Shown here piece by piece: positions 1 through 10,601 of a stretch of DNA of 64,000 nucleotides. A program made the position numbers and the translations under genes. The first letter of the stretch is position 1, and the number at the start of each line of letters is the position of its first letter. The notes below the pieces were generated by a model, which was given only the letters and a program-made list of their open reading frames with translations, was not told the DNA's origin and did no database searches. The DNA comes from Oegoconia quadripuncta (lineage: Eukaryota; Arthropoda; Insecta; Lepidoptera; Autostichidae), in the NCBI GenBank assembly GCA_949316235.1, contig OX438745.1:253001-317000 (forward strand). The letters are read 5' to 3'.

Positions 1-888
1 TGTGCGTGCGTATCTGTGTAATTGTGTGTCTGTCTGTGGCATAGATTTGCACCAAAACGGCTCAACATATTTGTAAGTGTTTTTTATTTATTTCTTATCT
101 GTTTAATGGAAGTCGCTTCAGTCAGGTTTTAAAAGAAATTTTCAACATACTTCCTCGTAAAGTGGATCTAATTTCAACGGTGTTATATATATCAAGCAGC
201 TCATAAAACATGCGTGTGTTATAAACGCAAATAGTGAAGTTATATTCTATAACTGCACCATTTGCTAAGGCAAAGAACATAAGTCTCATACAGCCAAGTG
301 AAAAGACCATCAACCATCAATATGCTTCAAATGGTTACCAGCCAGCCAGTAGACAGCGCGCCGTGTGATTTTTTATTAGCTTTTATTAGGTCCAAGTCTT
401 TGTCAATATTTATATATTTATTGATTTGATTAGCATAAACATTCGTAGTGTTAAGGAATCGTGTATTTATTACCGGCCTTGAAGAACTCTCATCAGGCCT
501 TTCTTGAGGAACCTCACGTCGTAGTGCGGTGGGAATGCCGCGGCGTGGATTTTATTAAACAATCTAATAATGCGAAAAATACGCCCCGAATACAGAACCT
601 CCTCCTTTTTTGAAGTCTGTTAAAAATAGACTAATGCAGCGCAAGGACGTGGATTATAAAATATATGATTCAATGAACACGTAATATGACGTGTCATCTG
701 AATTAAAACGAGCTCTACGGGTAATTTATGTTAATAAATATAATGTCCTGATGTACTGACGGACATCATAGTACAACCGAAACGCGTGTATGGATGTTAC
801 TGAATTTTAGCAGGTGTGTTCCTTAGGTTGCATAGAGGCGCTCTAGTAAGAGATTTTTTTGAATTTCCACTCCTAATATGGTAAAAAT
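1..888. other. No recognisable gene; GT-rich start
   Basis: The first 45 bases are a degenerate TGTG/TCTG-rich simple repeat. The rest is AT-rich DNA in which I recognise neither a coding region nor a repeat family. A 63-codon open frame on the minus strand (122-313) has no motif I know. Confidence 0.5.
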
Positions 889-900
889 AAGAGGAGAAAT

Positions 901-1030
901 GTTTATTTTATTTATTTTATTGGGCACACCAACAGAGTTACATAAATAGTCTTAAATCAAATAACGGGGGTAACATTTCTTGTACGCCAATTAGAGGTGT
1001 ACACAGCTTTGGTCAAGCTTTAAATACAAA
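901..1030 (-). mobile_element. LINE 3'-end fragment (probable)
   Basis: On the minus strand this ends in a TAAAATAAATAAAATAAA-type tail. The same pattern, a TTTATTTTATTTATTTGGG start on the plus strand, recurs at 14687. A simple A-rich tail on unique sequence is typical of a 5'-truncated non-LTR retrotransposon. No coding part is visible. Confidence 0.35.
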
Positions 1031-1153
1031 CTTTAAGTGCAAATAGAATACATTCTAAATTAGCTATATCATTTCAATTTGGTTATCTACAAATATATTG
1101 TTATAAACCCTGGCATACCTGACTGTACAATCCCAGATACAAAAACATTATAA

Positions 1154-1481
1154 CCGCCTCCGTGGATCAATGTAAACAACATTGGGTTTACGATTCGGAG
1201 GTCGCGGGTTCGATCCTCAGCAGGGTACATGTTTAAGTACGCGGTTTGGTTGGTGGTAGGGCATTTTAAATGTCCGCCTGGCTAGCTACCACCATCTTAT
1301 CTAAATCTGCCGCCAAGCAGTAATGTTAATAGCATTGTTGTGTTCCGGTTGTCAAAGATAAGATAGCCAGTCCCCCAAATGCGTTGGGGTTTCCGGGTCA
1401 GTACGCTTCCACCTTCAACCTCATCTTCGCTTAACATCGGGTGTAATTCAGGTCAAGTACAAACCCGTTGTGCATGAAAAA
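1154..1481 (+). mobile_element. tRNA-derived SINE, family S1, near full length
   Basis: The head is tRNA-like: an A-box region (CCGTGGATCAATGTAAAC) followed by a B box (GGGTTCGATCCTCAG). The tRNA-unrelated body carries the family landmarks AAATCTGCCGCCAAGCAG and CAGTCCCCCAAATG. It ends in AACCCGTTGTGCATGAAAAA with a short A tail. At least ten other copies are in this window (for example 3961, 8593, 18498, 26974, 56261), so the family and its ends can be read by comparison. Confidence 0.85.
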
Positions 1482-1482
1482 C

Positions 1483-1745
1483 GACCTTTATCCCAAATTG
1501 AGTGATCAGAAATATTCCAAACTAAAGCGTTTGGGTGTTCACATTAAGAGATTATGCTTGAAACAACATCCACGGTTCACCTTCGAAATATATAGAAATA
1601 CACACGGGACCCCCTGGTTTTTTTTTGAAGGTGGGGAAGGGGCTTTTTTGGTGGAAATCCCTTAGTCGCTTTAACGACACCCACGGGAAGAGATGGGTTG
1701 TTTCTATTCTTTTTATGTGCCGAAACTACACAGCACGAATCACTA
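1483..1745 (-). repeat. Interspersed repeat Q, inverted copy
   Basis: This is the reverse complement of part of 9290-9645. Shared blocks include AACAACATCCACGGTTCACC and CTTAGTCGCTTT..CGACACCCACGGGAA. The match is diverged and interrupted. It is probably a fragment of a LINE or DNA transposon common in Lepidoptera; I cannot name the class. Confidence 0.5.
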
Positions 1746-1754
1746 GAAAACCTG

Positions 1755-1985
1755 CTTTCAAATAAAAAAAACTGCACCTTTGACAACCCCCTTAACGCCA
1801 CAGAAAATGCTGTTAGAATGGCTCAGGTTTGGTCCAATAAAATTTGAAACTTGCCTTGAAAACTGCATCCATATCGGTTCATATATTTTTAGAGCTATGG
1901 TGCGATAGACAAATACATAGATACAAACGTAAAGGTGAAACTTATAACACCCCTTTGTTTCGTCAGGGGTTAAAAATACAATAAC
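1755..1985 (-). repeat. Old interspersed repeat
   Basis: Contains the block ATATCGGTTCATATATTTTTAGAGCTAT and ends near CCCCTTTGTTTCGTCAGGGG, whose arms could pair. A related end, GTTTTGCGTCGGGG, occurs at 38510. I recognise this as a widespread lepidopteran interspersed sequence but cannot classify it. Confidence 0.3.
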
Positions 1986-1989
1986 AGTA

Positions 1990-2690
1990 ACATTTAATTT
2001 GTCCACAATTTTTTTTATTCTGTGACATTAAAAAATCGGTCACATAGTGGCTACAGCCAGATTGTCTGGTGAGTGAGCGTTACCTCTCAGAGAGAGAACT
2101 TCTCCCACAATCACCCACAACTGCGGATTGCTTAAGTGCGTGTACTTAACTAATTAATTTTGTATGTTGCGGTGTTTGTAGTGTTGATGTTTGATAGTGT
2201 TCGTGTATATAGGGCTTTGTTGTAAAGACATTATGTGTTGCCTTTGTCTTACGAAAGCTTATCATTTGTCACTTGTGGGTATTATCACGAGATTCACGAA
2301 ATAATACAAAATATTTGGGTATAATTAAATTCCCAAAAATTGACATCGCAAATGTGATGATTTTTAAATTTTATTTATTTGATGAGGCGAGTTCACTTCC
2401 TACATTAGTAAGAAAATGATTATGGGAAGCACATGAAAAGAGCTGTGTTTAAATTTTTTTTATTATGTGATTTAGCCCAGAAATTAAAAAATATTTCATG
2501 TGAAACCTTGAAATAATATTCCATTTTCCAAATAAAAAACAAATTTGGACATAGCTTTGAAAATCGCAGGAATTGGTACATATGATTAACGAAGAAAAAA
2601 AACCCAATTTCATAGGTAAAGACCCAATATTAATTGTAGGTTGGGGATATCAACCAGAACGTATTCGAGCAGGAATATTATTTTATAATT
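1990..2690. other. AT-rich sequence, nothing recognised
   Basis: There is no coding signal. One block (2523-2560, containing AAATAAAAAACAAATTTGGA) recurs at 58812-58845, so part of it is an unnamed old repeat. Confidence 0.4.
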
Positions 2691-2696
2691 TATTTT

Positions 2697-2835
2697 GTCG
2701 GTAGCTCAGCGGTTAAGACGCGGTCTCCCAATTTGGAAGATCCGGGTTCGATTTCGAAGCAGGTCATGTTCCAATGAGTTTTAAATTTAATTTAATTACT
2801 TATGTGCAAGTCCCCAACCCGCATGGGGCCGGCGT
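2697..2835 (+). mobile_element. tRNA-derived SINE, family S2, internally deleted
   Basis: The head reads as a tRNA-like promoter: GGTAGCTCAGCGGTTAAGACG, then the B-box region CCGGGTTCGATTTCG. The body jumps from TTACTTATGTGCA straight to AGTCCCCAACCCGCATGGG, so the middle of the element is missing compared with 14364-14652. Confidence 0.75.
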
Positions 2836-2958
2836 TGTATATTAGTAACAAACTAAACACTTCAAACACATTTATTGTGCGTAAAAATATTACATATCAA
2901 TGCAGTCTTGGCTCCTCCACACAGATTGACAATTAAGCAACTTTTAGACAGTGAGCGT

Positions 2959-3240
2959 GAGCGTCGATGATTAGCGGTTAAGACGCGGTCTCCCAATTTG
3001 GGAGCTCTGGGTTCGGTTCCCAGGTAGGCCATGTACCAATGAGTATTAATTTAATCACTTATGTGCATTTAACCTACTGCTCTTAAACGGTGAATGATAA
3101 ATCGTGAGGAAACCTGTATGCCTGAGAAATAAAAATTATAAGGTATGTGAAATCCCCAACACGCATTGGGCCAACTATGGTCCTCATCATACGAGGGAAG
3201 GCCCATATCCCTGCAGTGGAATGTTTACGGGTTGAGATGA
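2959..3240 (+). mobile_element. tRNA-derived SINE, family S2
   Basis: It has the head GCGGTTAAGACGCGGTCTCC, the body motif TGCCTGAGAAATAAAAATTA and the 3' motif ATATCCCTGCAGTGGAATG. It lies head-to-tail with another partial S2 copy that follows directly. Confidence 0.75.
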
Positions 3241-3417
3241 TAACTTATGTGCATTACCCGACTGTTTTTAAACGGTGAAGGAAAACATCGTGTGTCCCAC
3301 ACATGCATGCCTGAGAAATAAAAATTATAAGGTATGTGAAGTCCCCTACCCGCATTGGGCCAGCGTAGTGGACTATGGCCCATACTCCTTCATTATATTA
3401 CGGGCTGATATGATTTG
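3241..3417 (+). mobile_element. SINE S2, 5'-truncated copy fused to the previous one
   Basis: Starting at CTTATGTGCATTACCCGACT, the S2 body begins again without its tRNA head and runs to the GGGCTGATATGAT end. The result is one and a half S2 units in tandem, which fits unequal recombination or a 5'-truncated insertion into the tail. Confidence 0.7.
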
Positions 3418-3467
3418 TAAATTAAATTAAATTGTTACTATTGCCTGAGAAATAAAAATTTCGTAGA

Positions 3468-3550
3468 TCCCAGTGGAAATGTTGTTCGTAATCAGAAGTG
3501 GAATCACCAGTAAACAGAAATTACATCAATTAAATTTCAACCTGTATGTA
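3468..3550 (+). repeat. Short repeat T (copy also at 43815-43895)
   Basis: CAGTGGAAATGTTGTTCGTAATCAG and the following CACCAGTAA match 43815-43895 with a few changes. Class unknown. Confidence 0.4.
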
Positions 3551-3612
3551 TGATTGACTGGATTCGCCTGGATTGACCACAATCTCACCTGATGGAAAGT
3601 GACGATGTGTAC
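3551..3612 (-). mobile_element. LINE LC, 3'-UTR fragment
   Basis: The block ACAATCTCACCTGATGGAAA, then GTGACGATGTG, is the reverse complement of the 3' UTR that follows the LINE C-terminal coding region at 24187-24472. Only the last 60 bases are present. Confidence 0.55.
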
Positions 3613-3960
3613 ATATAGGTATTAAAGGATAGCTACATTTACAATGTACGAAATTAAGCATACCTGATATGCCGTAAAAAAACTTGTTGGAACTCTAAAG
3701 TGTCTAAATGAACCTTAACGCCAGTCCGTTAGCTCGTATTATTCCGAATTAATAATCCAGCTGCATCGGAGCTATATCTAAGGTATCAGTGTACTGCCCC
3801 CGGGGGCTTATGCTAATAACCTGGCCATAAACTTGCTCGGTTGCAAATAGGTGTCGGAGTTTAGAGAATGATATACACAGGAGAACTGACAACCATAGTT
3901 TCGAATGGGGTGTTCTTTAGATCAGGGGGTGGTTCAGGTTCAGTTCATGAAATGATCTCT

Positions 3961-4284
3961 TTTTTTTCCACAACGGGTTAGCACTTGACATCAATCACAC
4001 CTGATGTTAAGTGAAGATGAGGCCGAAGGTGGTAGCGTACTGACCCGGAAAATCCATCTGATTTGGGGGTCTGGCTATCTTATCTTTGAAAACCGGAACA
4101 CAACAATGCTATTAACATTGCTGTTTGGCGGCCGATTTAGATAATATGGTAGTAGCTAGCCAGGCGGACATTTAAAATGCCCTACCATGAACCAATCTGA
4201 GTACTAAATATGTACCCCGCTGGGGATCGAGCCCGCGACCTCCGAAACGTAAACCCAATGTTGTTTACATTGAGCCACGGAGGC
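3961..4284 (-). mobile_element. tRNA-derived SINE, family S1, near full length
   Basis: Complete S1 on the minus strand. Reading the plus strand it starts with the T-rich tail and CACAACGGGTTAGCACTTGA and ends with the tRNA head TGAGCCACGGAGG. The B box and A box are both recognisable. Confidence 0.85.
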
Positions 4285-4320
4285 AGTAAATCGACGATGC
4301 TCCAACTAAAGTATCCAAGT

Positions 4321-4470
4321 TTATGCTTTATTTTGTAGGTACACAGGGTACACTTAAAATAGTAAATTTTATATTTTTAAGCTACTGCTTAAAAAATGTA
4401 AAGTAAAGTGTTCAAAAGGCATTGTTCCCCTGAGAAGAATAAGCAAGAAACTCCACGGGTTGCTATTTTA
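4321..4470 (-). mobile_element. LINE LK, 3' UTR
   Basis: TTTATTTTGTAGGTACACAG, then AAGCTACTGCTT and AAGAATAAGCAAGAAACTC, is the 3' UTR that follows the LK open frame at 13738-14061. The copy is 5'-truncated; coding sequence is absent. Confidence 0.7.
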
Positions 4471-4576
4471 AAAACAGGTCTATATATCACAAAAAGCTCT
4501 ACAATATATTTCTCTATATAATATATTTCTCATAAACAAAGTCTTAACCCTTGTTAAGGCTTTATTTATGAGAAAT

Positions 4577-4624
4577 AAACTTTTTTGAAATTGCTTTTCC
4601 TTAAAAACAATTTCAAAAAAGTTT
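4577..4624. repeat. Perfect 17-bp inverted repeat
   Basis: AAACTTTTTTGAAATTG (4577-4593) is the exact reverse complement of 4608-4624, around a 14-base loop. The arms are AT-rich. It lies in otherwise unclassified sequence. Confidence 0.8.
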
Positions 4625-4906
4625 AAACGATTTTCGTTGGTTTCATCGTTGTAACGATAATCTGAGCGATACGAATTAATATGGTCGATATTAATTTTTG
4701 GGAAAATAGTTTTAGGAGTTCTTAGCATCTTCTACAACTCAATGAATTTTAATTTAATATTGTAGGTTTTATAACTAAATACCTATACATTAAATTAGAA
4801 GAAGAGACCTATACTATATCTAAACCAAGCTACAGAATGATTAGAAAACATTTTTATTCCATTACTGATGGATATTCTATCTTCTACAAAAAATCAGAAA
4901 TTTTAA

Positions 4907-5129
4907 GATAGGTTTGGACATGTGAAGAGGATGAATGAAAGAAGACTTACGAAAGAGATATACGAAGCGCATGTGGATGGTAGTGTTGGTAGGGGAAGAC
5001 CACGACGAACGTACCATGATCAAATCGGGGACGTCTTAAAGAAAGGCCAAGTCAAGAGTACCCTAAACCGACGAGCATGTATGAACAACCTTATGAGAGT
5101 GAAGGAAGCAGAAGAGGTGTGTCAGGATC
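4907..5129 (+). pseudogene. LINE open-frame fragment (C-terminal, RTE-like)
   Basis: An open stretch of about 74 codons begins R-F-G-H-V-K-R-M and includes the basic block [14 protein letters not shown] 'GHVxRM...GRGRPRxxW' tail is a form I recognise from the C-terminal end of several non-LTR reverse-transcriptase ORFs. There is a stop just before it (TAA at 4904) and no upstream RT motif. It is followed without a gap by the 3' part of a different LINE. An independent small gene is unlikely. Confidence 0.55.
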
Positions 5130-5132
5130 AGG

Positions 5133-5425
5133 ATATCAGATTATTTAGATGATAAACAATCATGGACATAAGCAGCCCGTTCGCATAACCAGGCTATTTC
5201 ACAATTAATAATGAAATATTATAACATAAAATAATAATTAATAATTTTGTAATATAAAAACCTTTTTTTAAAAAAGCGACCTCTCGAGTTTCTTGCTTGT
5301 TCTTCTCAGGGGAAAATTGCCTTTTGAACAAGCAGTAGCTTTAAAAATGTAAAATCTGACTATTTTAAGTGTACCCTGTGTACCTACAAAATAAAGCATT
5401 TTTTGATTTTGATTTTGATTTTGAT
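5133..5425 (+). mobile_element. LINE LK, last codons and 3' UTR with (TGATTT) tail
   Basis: In one frame the sequence reads [10 protein letters not shown] then TAA (about 5139-5171), the same end as the LK frame at 13738. The LK 3' UTR follows (CTTGCTTGTTCTTCTCAGGG) and then four TGATTT-like units at 5403-5425. Short-unit tails of this kind mark the 3' end of non-LTR elements. Confidence 0.75.
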
Positions 5426-5427
5426 CG

Positions 5428-5502
5428 TAGCAAGTGGAAATCTGTGGTCTCTGCCTACCCCAACGGGAAACAGGCGTGACATTATGTATGTATGTATGTA
5501 AG
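5428..5502 (+). repeat. Interspersed fragment ending in (TATG)n
   Basis: TCTGTGGTCTCTGCCTACCC, then a tract of TATG units. A similar GACGTTATGTATGTATG end closes the first block of repeat Q at 9325-9350. Confidence 0.4.
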
Positions 5503-5520
5503 TTACACCACAAATATTAT

Positions 5521-5787
5521 GAATAAATAATAAATAAATATAAATATATTTGCACATACACACAGCGCCATCTAGTTCCACACTAAGCAACTAGGCTTGT
5601 GTTACCAGTGGGTGATAAACTTCACATATGCACTGTTTTTGTAAATAAATACATAAATGAAAAACATCCATAACTCGGAAACACATGTCTGTATTCATAA
5701 TCCAAACATATGCCCCTAGCGGGATTCGAACTCGCGACCCTTTGGTTTAACAGTCAGAGTTTCTAACCACTACACCAAACAGGTCGT
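5521..5787 (-). mobile_element. tRNA-derived SINE, family SA, near full length
   Basis: On the minus strand: ACGACCTGTTTGGTGTAGTG (A box), then GGGTTCGAATCCCGC-like B box (here CGCGAGTTCGAATCCCGC), AACACATGTC.., and the family end AACTAGATGGCGCTGTGTGT followed by a T/A-rich tail. At least eight other SA copies lie in the window. Confidence 0.85.
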
Positions 5788-6078
5788 ATATGTTGTTGTA
5801 GTCCATTAACTTTATGTCAATATGTCAATATGTACCAACACATCGCCAACTTCTTTAACAGTTTCACGACAGAAATTCCACGAAAACTATCGCTAAGTCT
5901 CTGAATTTTCCACACTAATGGTTACTATCGGATAGTCTTAGATAGTTCGTAACGTCTTTTTGAAGAGGTCTCCTGTCTCCTCACAGCATACAAATTAAAG
6001 CAGTAGGACAACTCTGTTCGATTTCTCTCTCAATCTTTTAAGCTCAGTCTGACTTTTATAAGGACAATGCTTTTATTT

Positions 6079-6160
6079 GTACAATAAATAAACATCTTTG
6101 TACATACACACAGCGCCATCTAACTAAGCATGCATAGATATCAGGTGGTTAATGTATTAT
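6079..6160 (-). mobile_element. SINE SA, 3'-end fragment
   Basis: ACATACACACAGCGCCATCT with the AATAAATA tail marks the SA 3' end. Everything upstream of the ATGGTTGAT-like block is missing. Confidence 0.65.
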
Positions 6161-6414
6161 GTGTACTTTATAGTAATTAGTGAATTATAAATGTGTCTAC
6201 ATATTTAATTATTAGCTATTGTCCTATTCGTATTTGTTAAGAAATCCTCAGAACAATGACCTCAAATGTATTTAAAGTCTTTCATGAATTCAGGACATAA
6301 CCAATGAAATATAATTTGTGTTTCTTTTTACATTAAGTACCTAGTTTTTGTGAATTTTGTCGAGTTATTATTTTAGTCTCAATTAAAAGTAATATTTTTT
6401 TTAATCATATATAA

Positions 6415-6684
6415 TTAATAATAAATAAATATCTTTGCACATACACACAGCGCCATCTAATTCCACACTAAGAACCTAGGCTTGTATTATGGATGCCAGA
6501 TGGTTGATAAACTACACAAATACATTTTTTTTTGTAAATGAATAAATATATAAATAAAAAACATCCATAACTCGGGAACACATGTCTGTATTCATCATAC
6601 AAACATATGCCCCTAGCGGGATTCGAACCCGCGACCTTTTGATATAGCAGCAGATTTTCTAACCACTACACCAAACCGGTCGTC
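6415..6684 (-). mobile_element. tRNA-derived SINE, family SA, near full length
   Basis: Same organisation as 5521-5787, including GGGATTCGAACCCGCGACC (B box on the minus strand) and the closing ACCAAACCGGTCGTC (head). Confidence 0.85.
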
Positions 6685-6689
6685 AATTA

Positions 6690-7186
6690 TCTTTTGTAGG
6701 TAGTTTGTACAGTCATGGTTGAGCTACTGCGGCACTGTCTTATACTGTGGTCTTGTGATGTTGTTCTAAAGGATGCACTTAATGCTAGAGCGCCGGTCCC
6801 GGGCGGGGTCGCGGCGCGAGCAGCTCATGACGTTTTTATTAAAACTATTATTGTTATGCACCCGGCTTTAGAAAGGCCGGTTATTAAAAGTTGCTTGGAA
6901 GTGGAGATAGTGTATAAAATAGCATTAAATTTAAACGAGTTGTGTTTTAAAATGAAGTAGCGAAACCCCACCACCCTTCCCCCATTACTGCTCTGAGCGC
7001 ACAGAATAATTAATAGTACATTGAAGGTAGACGGTGCCACACGTGACTTTATTGCAATTTTGTATCCACGACTAATTGAAGAACGAAAAAGGCGAAATAG
7101 TTAATATACGCGTATGTCTGCAGAACTTGTACGTACAACTGTCCGAATCACATCGGAGGCTCTTCTTGGGCTCCTCTGAAAACCAG
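6690..7186. other. Unclassified; small GC-rich patch
   Basis: An 82-codon open frame on the plus strand (6715-6960) has no motif I recognise. The patch 6790-6825 is GC-rich (GGTCCCGGGCGGGGTCGCGG), and CCGGCTTTAGAAAGGCCGG at about 6862 could fold. I see no gene. Confidence 0.35.
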
Positions 7187-7333
7187 TTTTTTTTTTTTAA
7201 ATATAAGAGGGCGGCAAACGGGAATGCGGATCCACTGATGGAAAGCAATCACCGCCGCCCATGGACACCAAAAGGGGCACAGATGCGTTGCCGGCCTTTG
7301 AGGAAGGTGTAGGCTCGTTTCTTGAAGGTTCTA
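7187..7333 (-). mobile_element. LINE LH, 3' end
   Basis: A T-run, then GAGGGCGGCAAACGGGAATG on the plus strand. On the minus strand this is the last 40 codons of the LH frame (compare [13 protein letters not shown] at 60000-60110) and the family terminus GCCGCCCTCTTATAT plus poly(A). 5'-truncated. Confidence 0.7.
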
Positions 7334-7336
7334 AAA

Positions 7337-7680
7337 ACATGCTAGTATCTTTTAAGTATAATAAACGTAGTGTATTACTCGTAAAAGTGATATTTTTAAT
7401 CAATATTGTAATTTTTTCTTGAACTTTTATGTGACCGATTTATAGGTTATGAGCCCAGGCATAAGTATTTTTTTCGGTGGTTATGGCCGTCCTTAGTTAG
7501 TTCTCGAGGATTGTAAGAGATGGCACTGTTTTATCTACTATGAAAAGCGCAAAAAAGATATGTTAGCACGACCACATCTATAGCATATAAATATAATATA
7601 AATATAGAATTTATGATTCAATGGCCTGTCTAAATAGGAATATAACCCACTGGGCAAATTAGGCTAACTTTAAAGGAAAG
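7337..7680. other. Nothing recognised
   Basis: AT-rich, without coding or repeat signal. Confidence 0.4.
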
Positions 7681-7860
7681 TAGATAGATAGATAGATAAA
7701 GCATTTATTTACGCCACTGCGTCCACACAACTACACAATTTTTAAATTACAAAGAAATATACATACAAATAAAAGTAAAGACTAGAAAATACAAAGAGCG
7801 AGTGTGTGCCGCAGTAGCACAAATGGGTTATAACTCAGTGTGGCATATCACTCAAAGAGC
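7681..7860 (-). mobile_element. LINE 3'-end fragment with (TATC)n tail
   Basis: On the minus strand it ends in AAATGCTTTATCTATCTATC. The adjoining TTTATTTACGCCACTG and the ACTCAGTGTGG block resemble 53803-53960 (TTTATTCGCCACTTTG, ACTCAGCTATATGCTGAG). Both look like 3' UTRs of one LINE family. Confidence 0.5.
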
Positions 7861-8590
7861 GAAACACTGGTTTTCAGTTACAACCCCTACAAGTACGAGT
7901 GCAGAAAAGTACGCGCATGTTCCCGTCTGCGTGCACATTTGTGGTCAATCGTGAGTGAAAAGTGTCGGTTGTTGATACAGATAGTGTTGAGTAGTAATTA
8001 TGATAACAAGTTAAATGAATGATAATGATGTGACAAAAGGAAAAAGAGAAGTGCATAGGCAGTTCCACAACAGGCAACGCTTTAGAATTACAAATTTTTG
8101 TTTTTCCATTAAATGCTGGTTTGCCGCCCTCTCATATAAAAAAAAAAATGTGCGCTAAGGTGTTTTTTGAACAAGCTCAATGTTCCAAGTAGGAAAACCT
8201 AAACTGCGTCACTGAAAAGTACGCCACAGATTGCGCCAGAGCTGTAACTTAGTCCATAATACATATGATATATTAATGTATCGACGGTCTGTTTGCCAAG
8301 TGTAGTCTAGACGTTCAATCCTCACTCCTATGAGGTCCCAGTAATCAGAACATGTCAAACAGAACATGTCTGCATACAGCTGACTTCCAGCTTTGATATG
8401 ACAGCTCGTTATTGCGGCGTCGCTTCACAGTTCTCCATTAATAGGAACCTTCGGGATGCGACGAAATCATTTATCCTATGAATAATAAACATACGTACAG
8501 TCGTGTGATTGTCATGTTATTTTTCTATCAAACTACGATTTAATGCGAGTAAATTAATTGATTTGCTGGATTCAGACGTCACAATGGATT
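7861..8590. other. Mostly unclassified; LINE LH terminus at 8113-8150
   Basis: TTTGCCGCCCTCTCATATAA with a poly(A) run at 8113-8150 is the very end of LH on the plus strand. The rest shows no gene. Confidence 0.45.
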
Positions 8591-8592
8591 AA

Positions 8593-8982
8593 CCGCCTCC
8601 GTGGCTCAATGTAAACAACGTTGGGTTTACGATTCGGAGGTCGCGGGTTCGATCCCCAGCGGGGTACATGTTTGAGTACTCGGTTTGGTTGGTGGTAGGG
8701 CGTTTTAAAAATCTTATCTAAATCTGCCGCCAAGCAGCAATGTTAATAGCATTGTTGTGTTCCGGTTGTCAGAGATAAGATAGCCAGTCCCCCAAATGTG
8801 TTGGGGTTTAATTTTTTTTTTAACCATCATTATCCTCGAGATTGGCATGAGTTACTATGTATTATTTCCTTTTCTACGTGTAAATTATTTTATTGAATCT
8901 AATTTTAATTTAATATAAACATCCTCTTCACTTAACATCAGGTGTGATTGAGATCAAGAACCACCCCGTTGTGCATAAAAAA
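8593..8982 (+). mobile_element. SINE S1 with 120 bp of foreign sequence replacing part of the body
   Basis: The head and body are S1 up to GTGTTGGGGTTT (8809). The sequence then departs for about 120 bases and rejoins S1 at CCTCTTCACTTAACATCAGG (8933). The S1 segment normally found between these points is missing, so this is a replacement, not a simple insertion. Confidence 0.75.
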
Positions 8983-9267
8983 TACATCTATAAATGAACA
9001 ATTCAATTCGTTACTATGCAGATTATGTAGGACACTTTACGCTCGACATATTTCATAATATACATATATGCAGCCATTATGAATTCGTTTCAAAACTTAC
9101 TTGTTACAGATAAGTACATAGTGAAATTAATTTCAGTAAGTCATTAACAAGTTTTCACATTATATTTTAATACACATTATATTGTTAATATGCCTTTATA
9201 GAACAGATAAAATAATTAAATTATACATTAATAATTATAATTCAAGCATTAAGTTCATAATTTTTGG

Positions 9268-9650
9268 AATACCCAAACAGTAAAATTTGGGACATCTTTG
9301 ACCACCCTATTTGGGATAAAGGTTATGACGTTATGTATGTATGTATATCGATTTATATTTTTATACCTTACTTGATTTGAGTGATGCTGTGTGGTTTCGA
9401 CACTCATATAGAACTTTTCCCGTGGGTGTCGTAAAAAGCGACTAAGGGACTTTCCACCGAAAAACATCTATAGATCTGCTCGTTTCAACGGCGATGGGCT
9501 CACACCCTGTGACATGTGCATTTCTGTAATTTCATAAGGTGAACCGTGGATGTTGTTTCTTAAACTTTAAAAGTTTAAAACACCCAAACACCACTGTTTG
9601 GGATATCTCTGACCACCCCATTTGGGATAAAGGTCGTGATACTAAAGAAT
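9268..9650 (+). repeat. Interspersed repeat Q with a 60-bp direct repeat at both ends
   Basis: A block containing GGGACATCTTTGACCACCCT (9288) returns as GGGATATCTCTGACCACCCC (9600), each followed by ATTTGGGATAAAGG. Between them are the CCCGTGGGTGTCGTAAAAAG and GAACCGTGGATGTTG blocks also found inverted at 1483-1745. Confidence 0.55.
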
Positions 9651-9988
9651 TAAGCAAGGTCTATTATTACCATCTTGTTTAGGTTAAGTTCATCCAGCTT
9701 ACTAAACTCAACTTTCCCGCACGCACAATAGGCATCATAATAATTAATGAGCGGTCATGAGCTCTATTACAATGGAATAAGGCCGATGACGCGGTAAAAC
9801 GATCCATCGACTTGTTCCTTACCGTGGGTAAAATGCATATTCGGCTATTTACGCCGATACCACGTTTTATTAATCAGTTCGCGTTTATAGGTAGCAAGTT
9901 AACCACGCGATCTCATCATTCATCTAGCATAATTAATTATAATAAAATTTATCATTTCTAATGTTGTATATTATCATTTCCGGACTAA
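9651..9988. other. Nothing recognised
   Basis: Moderately AT-rich, without repeat or coding signal. Confidence 0.35.
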
Positions 9989-9989
9989 A

Positions 9990-10322
9990 TTTTTTATTTT
10001 TTTTATATGAGAGGGCGGCAAACGAGCATGCGGGTCACCTGATGGAAAGCAATCACCACCGCCCATGGACACCCGCAACACCAAAAGGGTCACAGATGCG
10101 TTGCCGGCATTTGAGGAAGGTGTAGGCTCGTTTCTTGAAGGTTCCAATGTCGTAGGTACTCGTTCGGGAATACCGCTGCCGGAAGTCCGTTCCACAGGGT
10201 GGTCGTATGTGGTAGGAAGGAATAGTTTGAGTTTTGTGGACCCATTTGTAGCCTAATGTGCAGGGGCTATAGATAAACAGATCGATATGGAACAGGCCCT
10301 CTTCCAGGAAGTTCAAACTCAA
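9990..10322 (-). pseudogene. LINE LH, C-terminal coding fragment and 3' end, frameshifted
   Basis: The minus strand carries the LH end (compare 35504-35835). The stretch matching [17 protein letters not shown] is present but in a shifted frame, after which [15 protein letters not shown] continues in the other frame. Upstream residues (SLNFLEEGLFHIDLFIYSP) differ from the other LH copies and suggest a second subfamily. It ends with the GCCGCCCTCTCATAT terminus and poly(A). Confidence 0.7.
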
Positions 10323-10502
10323 ATATTTAAATGTGGGATACTTAGGTATACATGTAATCGGCTTATTATGTATTTAGGCCACACAACAGGCAGATTCAGA
10401 TATAAATGTGATGGTTTTCGAGTAAAATGTTATCTTTGAGCTGAGAATGAATATGCACTTTAATAGCCTTTTTTTTCTTTTTTTTTTTGACGGGGGGAAA
10501 AC

Positions 10503-10597
10503 AAAAATCAAAATCTAAAAATGCTTTATTTTGTAGGTACACAGGGTACACTTAAAATAGTCAGATTTTACATTTTTAAAGCTACTGCTTGTTCAAA
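10503..10597 (-). mobile_element. LINE LK, 3'-UTR fragment
   Basis: ATGCTTTATTTTGTAGGTAC and AAGCTACTGCTTGTTC are LK 3'-UTR blocks. It stops abruptly at the border of the GC-rich region that follows. Confidence 0.65.
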
Positions 10598-10601
10598 CAC
10601 A

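Noticed and set aside
9268..9650. LTR retrotransposon, because of the 60-bp direct repeats
   Set aside because: The direct repeats are too short and too close, without TG..CA ends, primer site or coding region; kept only as repeat Q.
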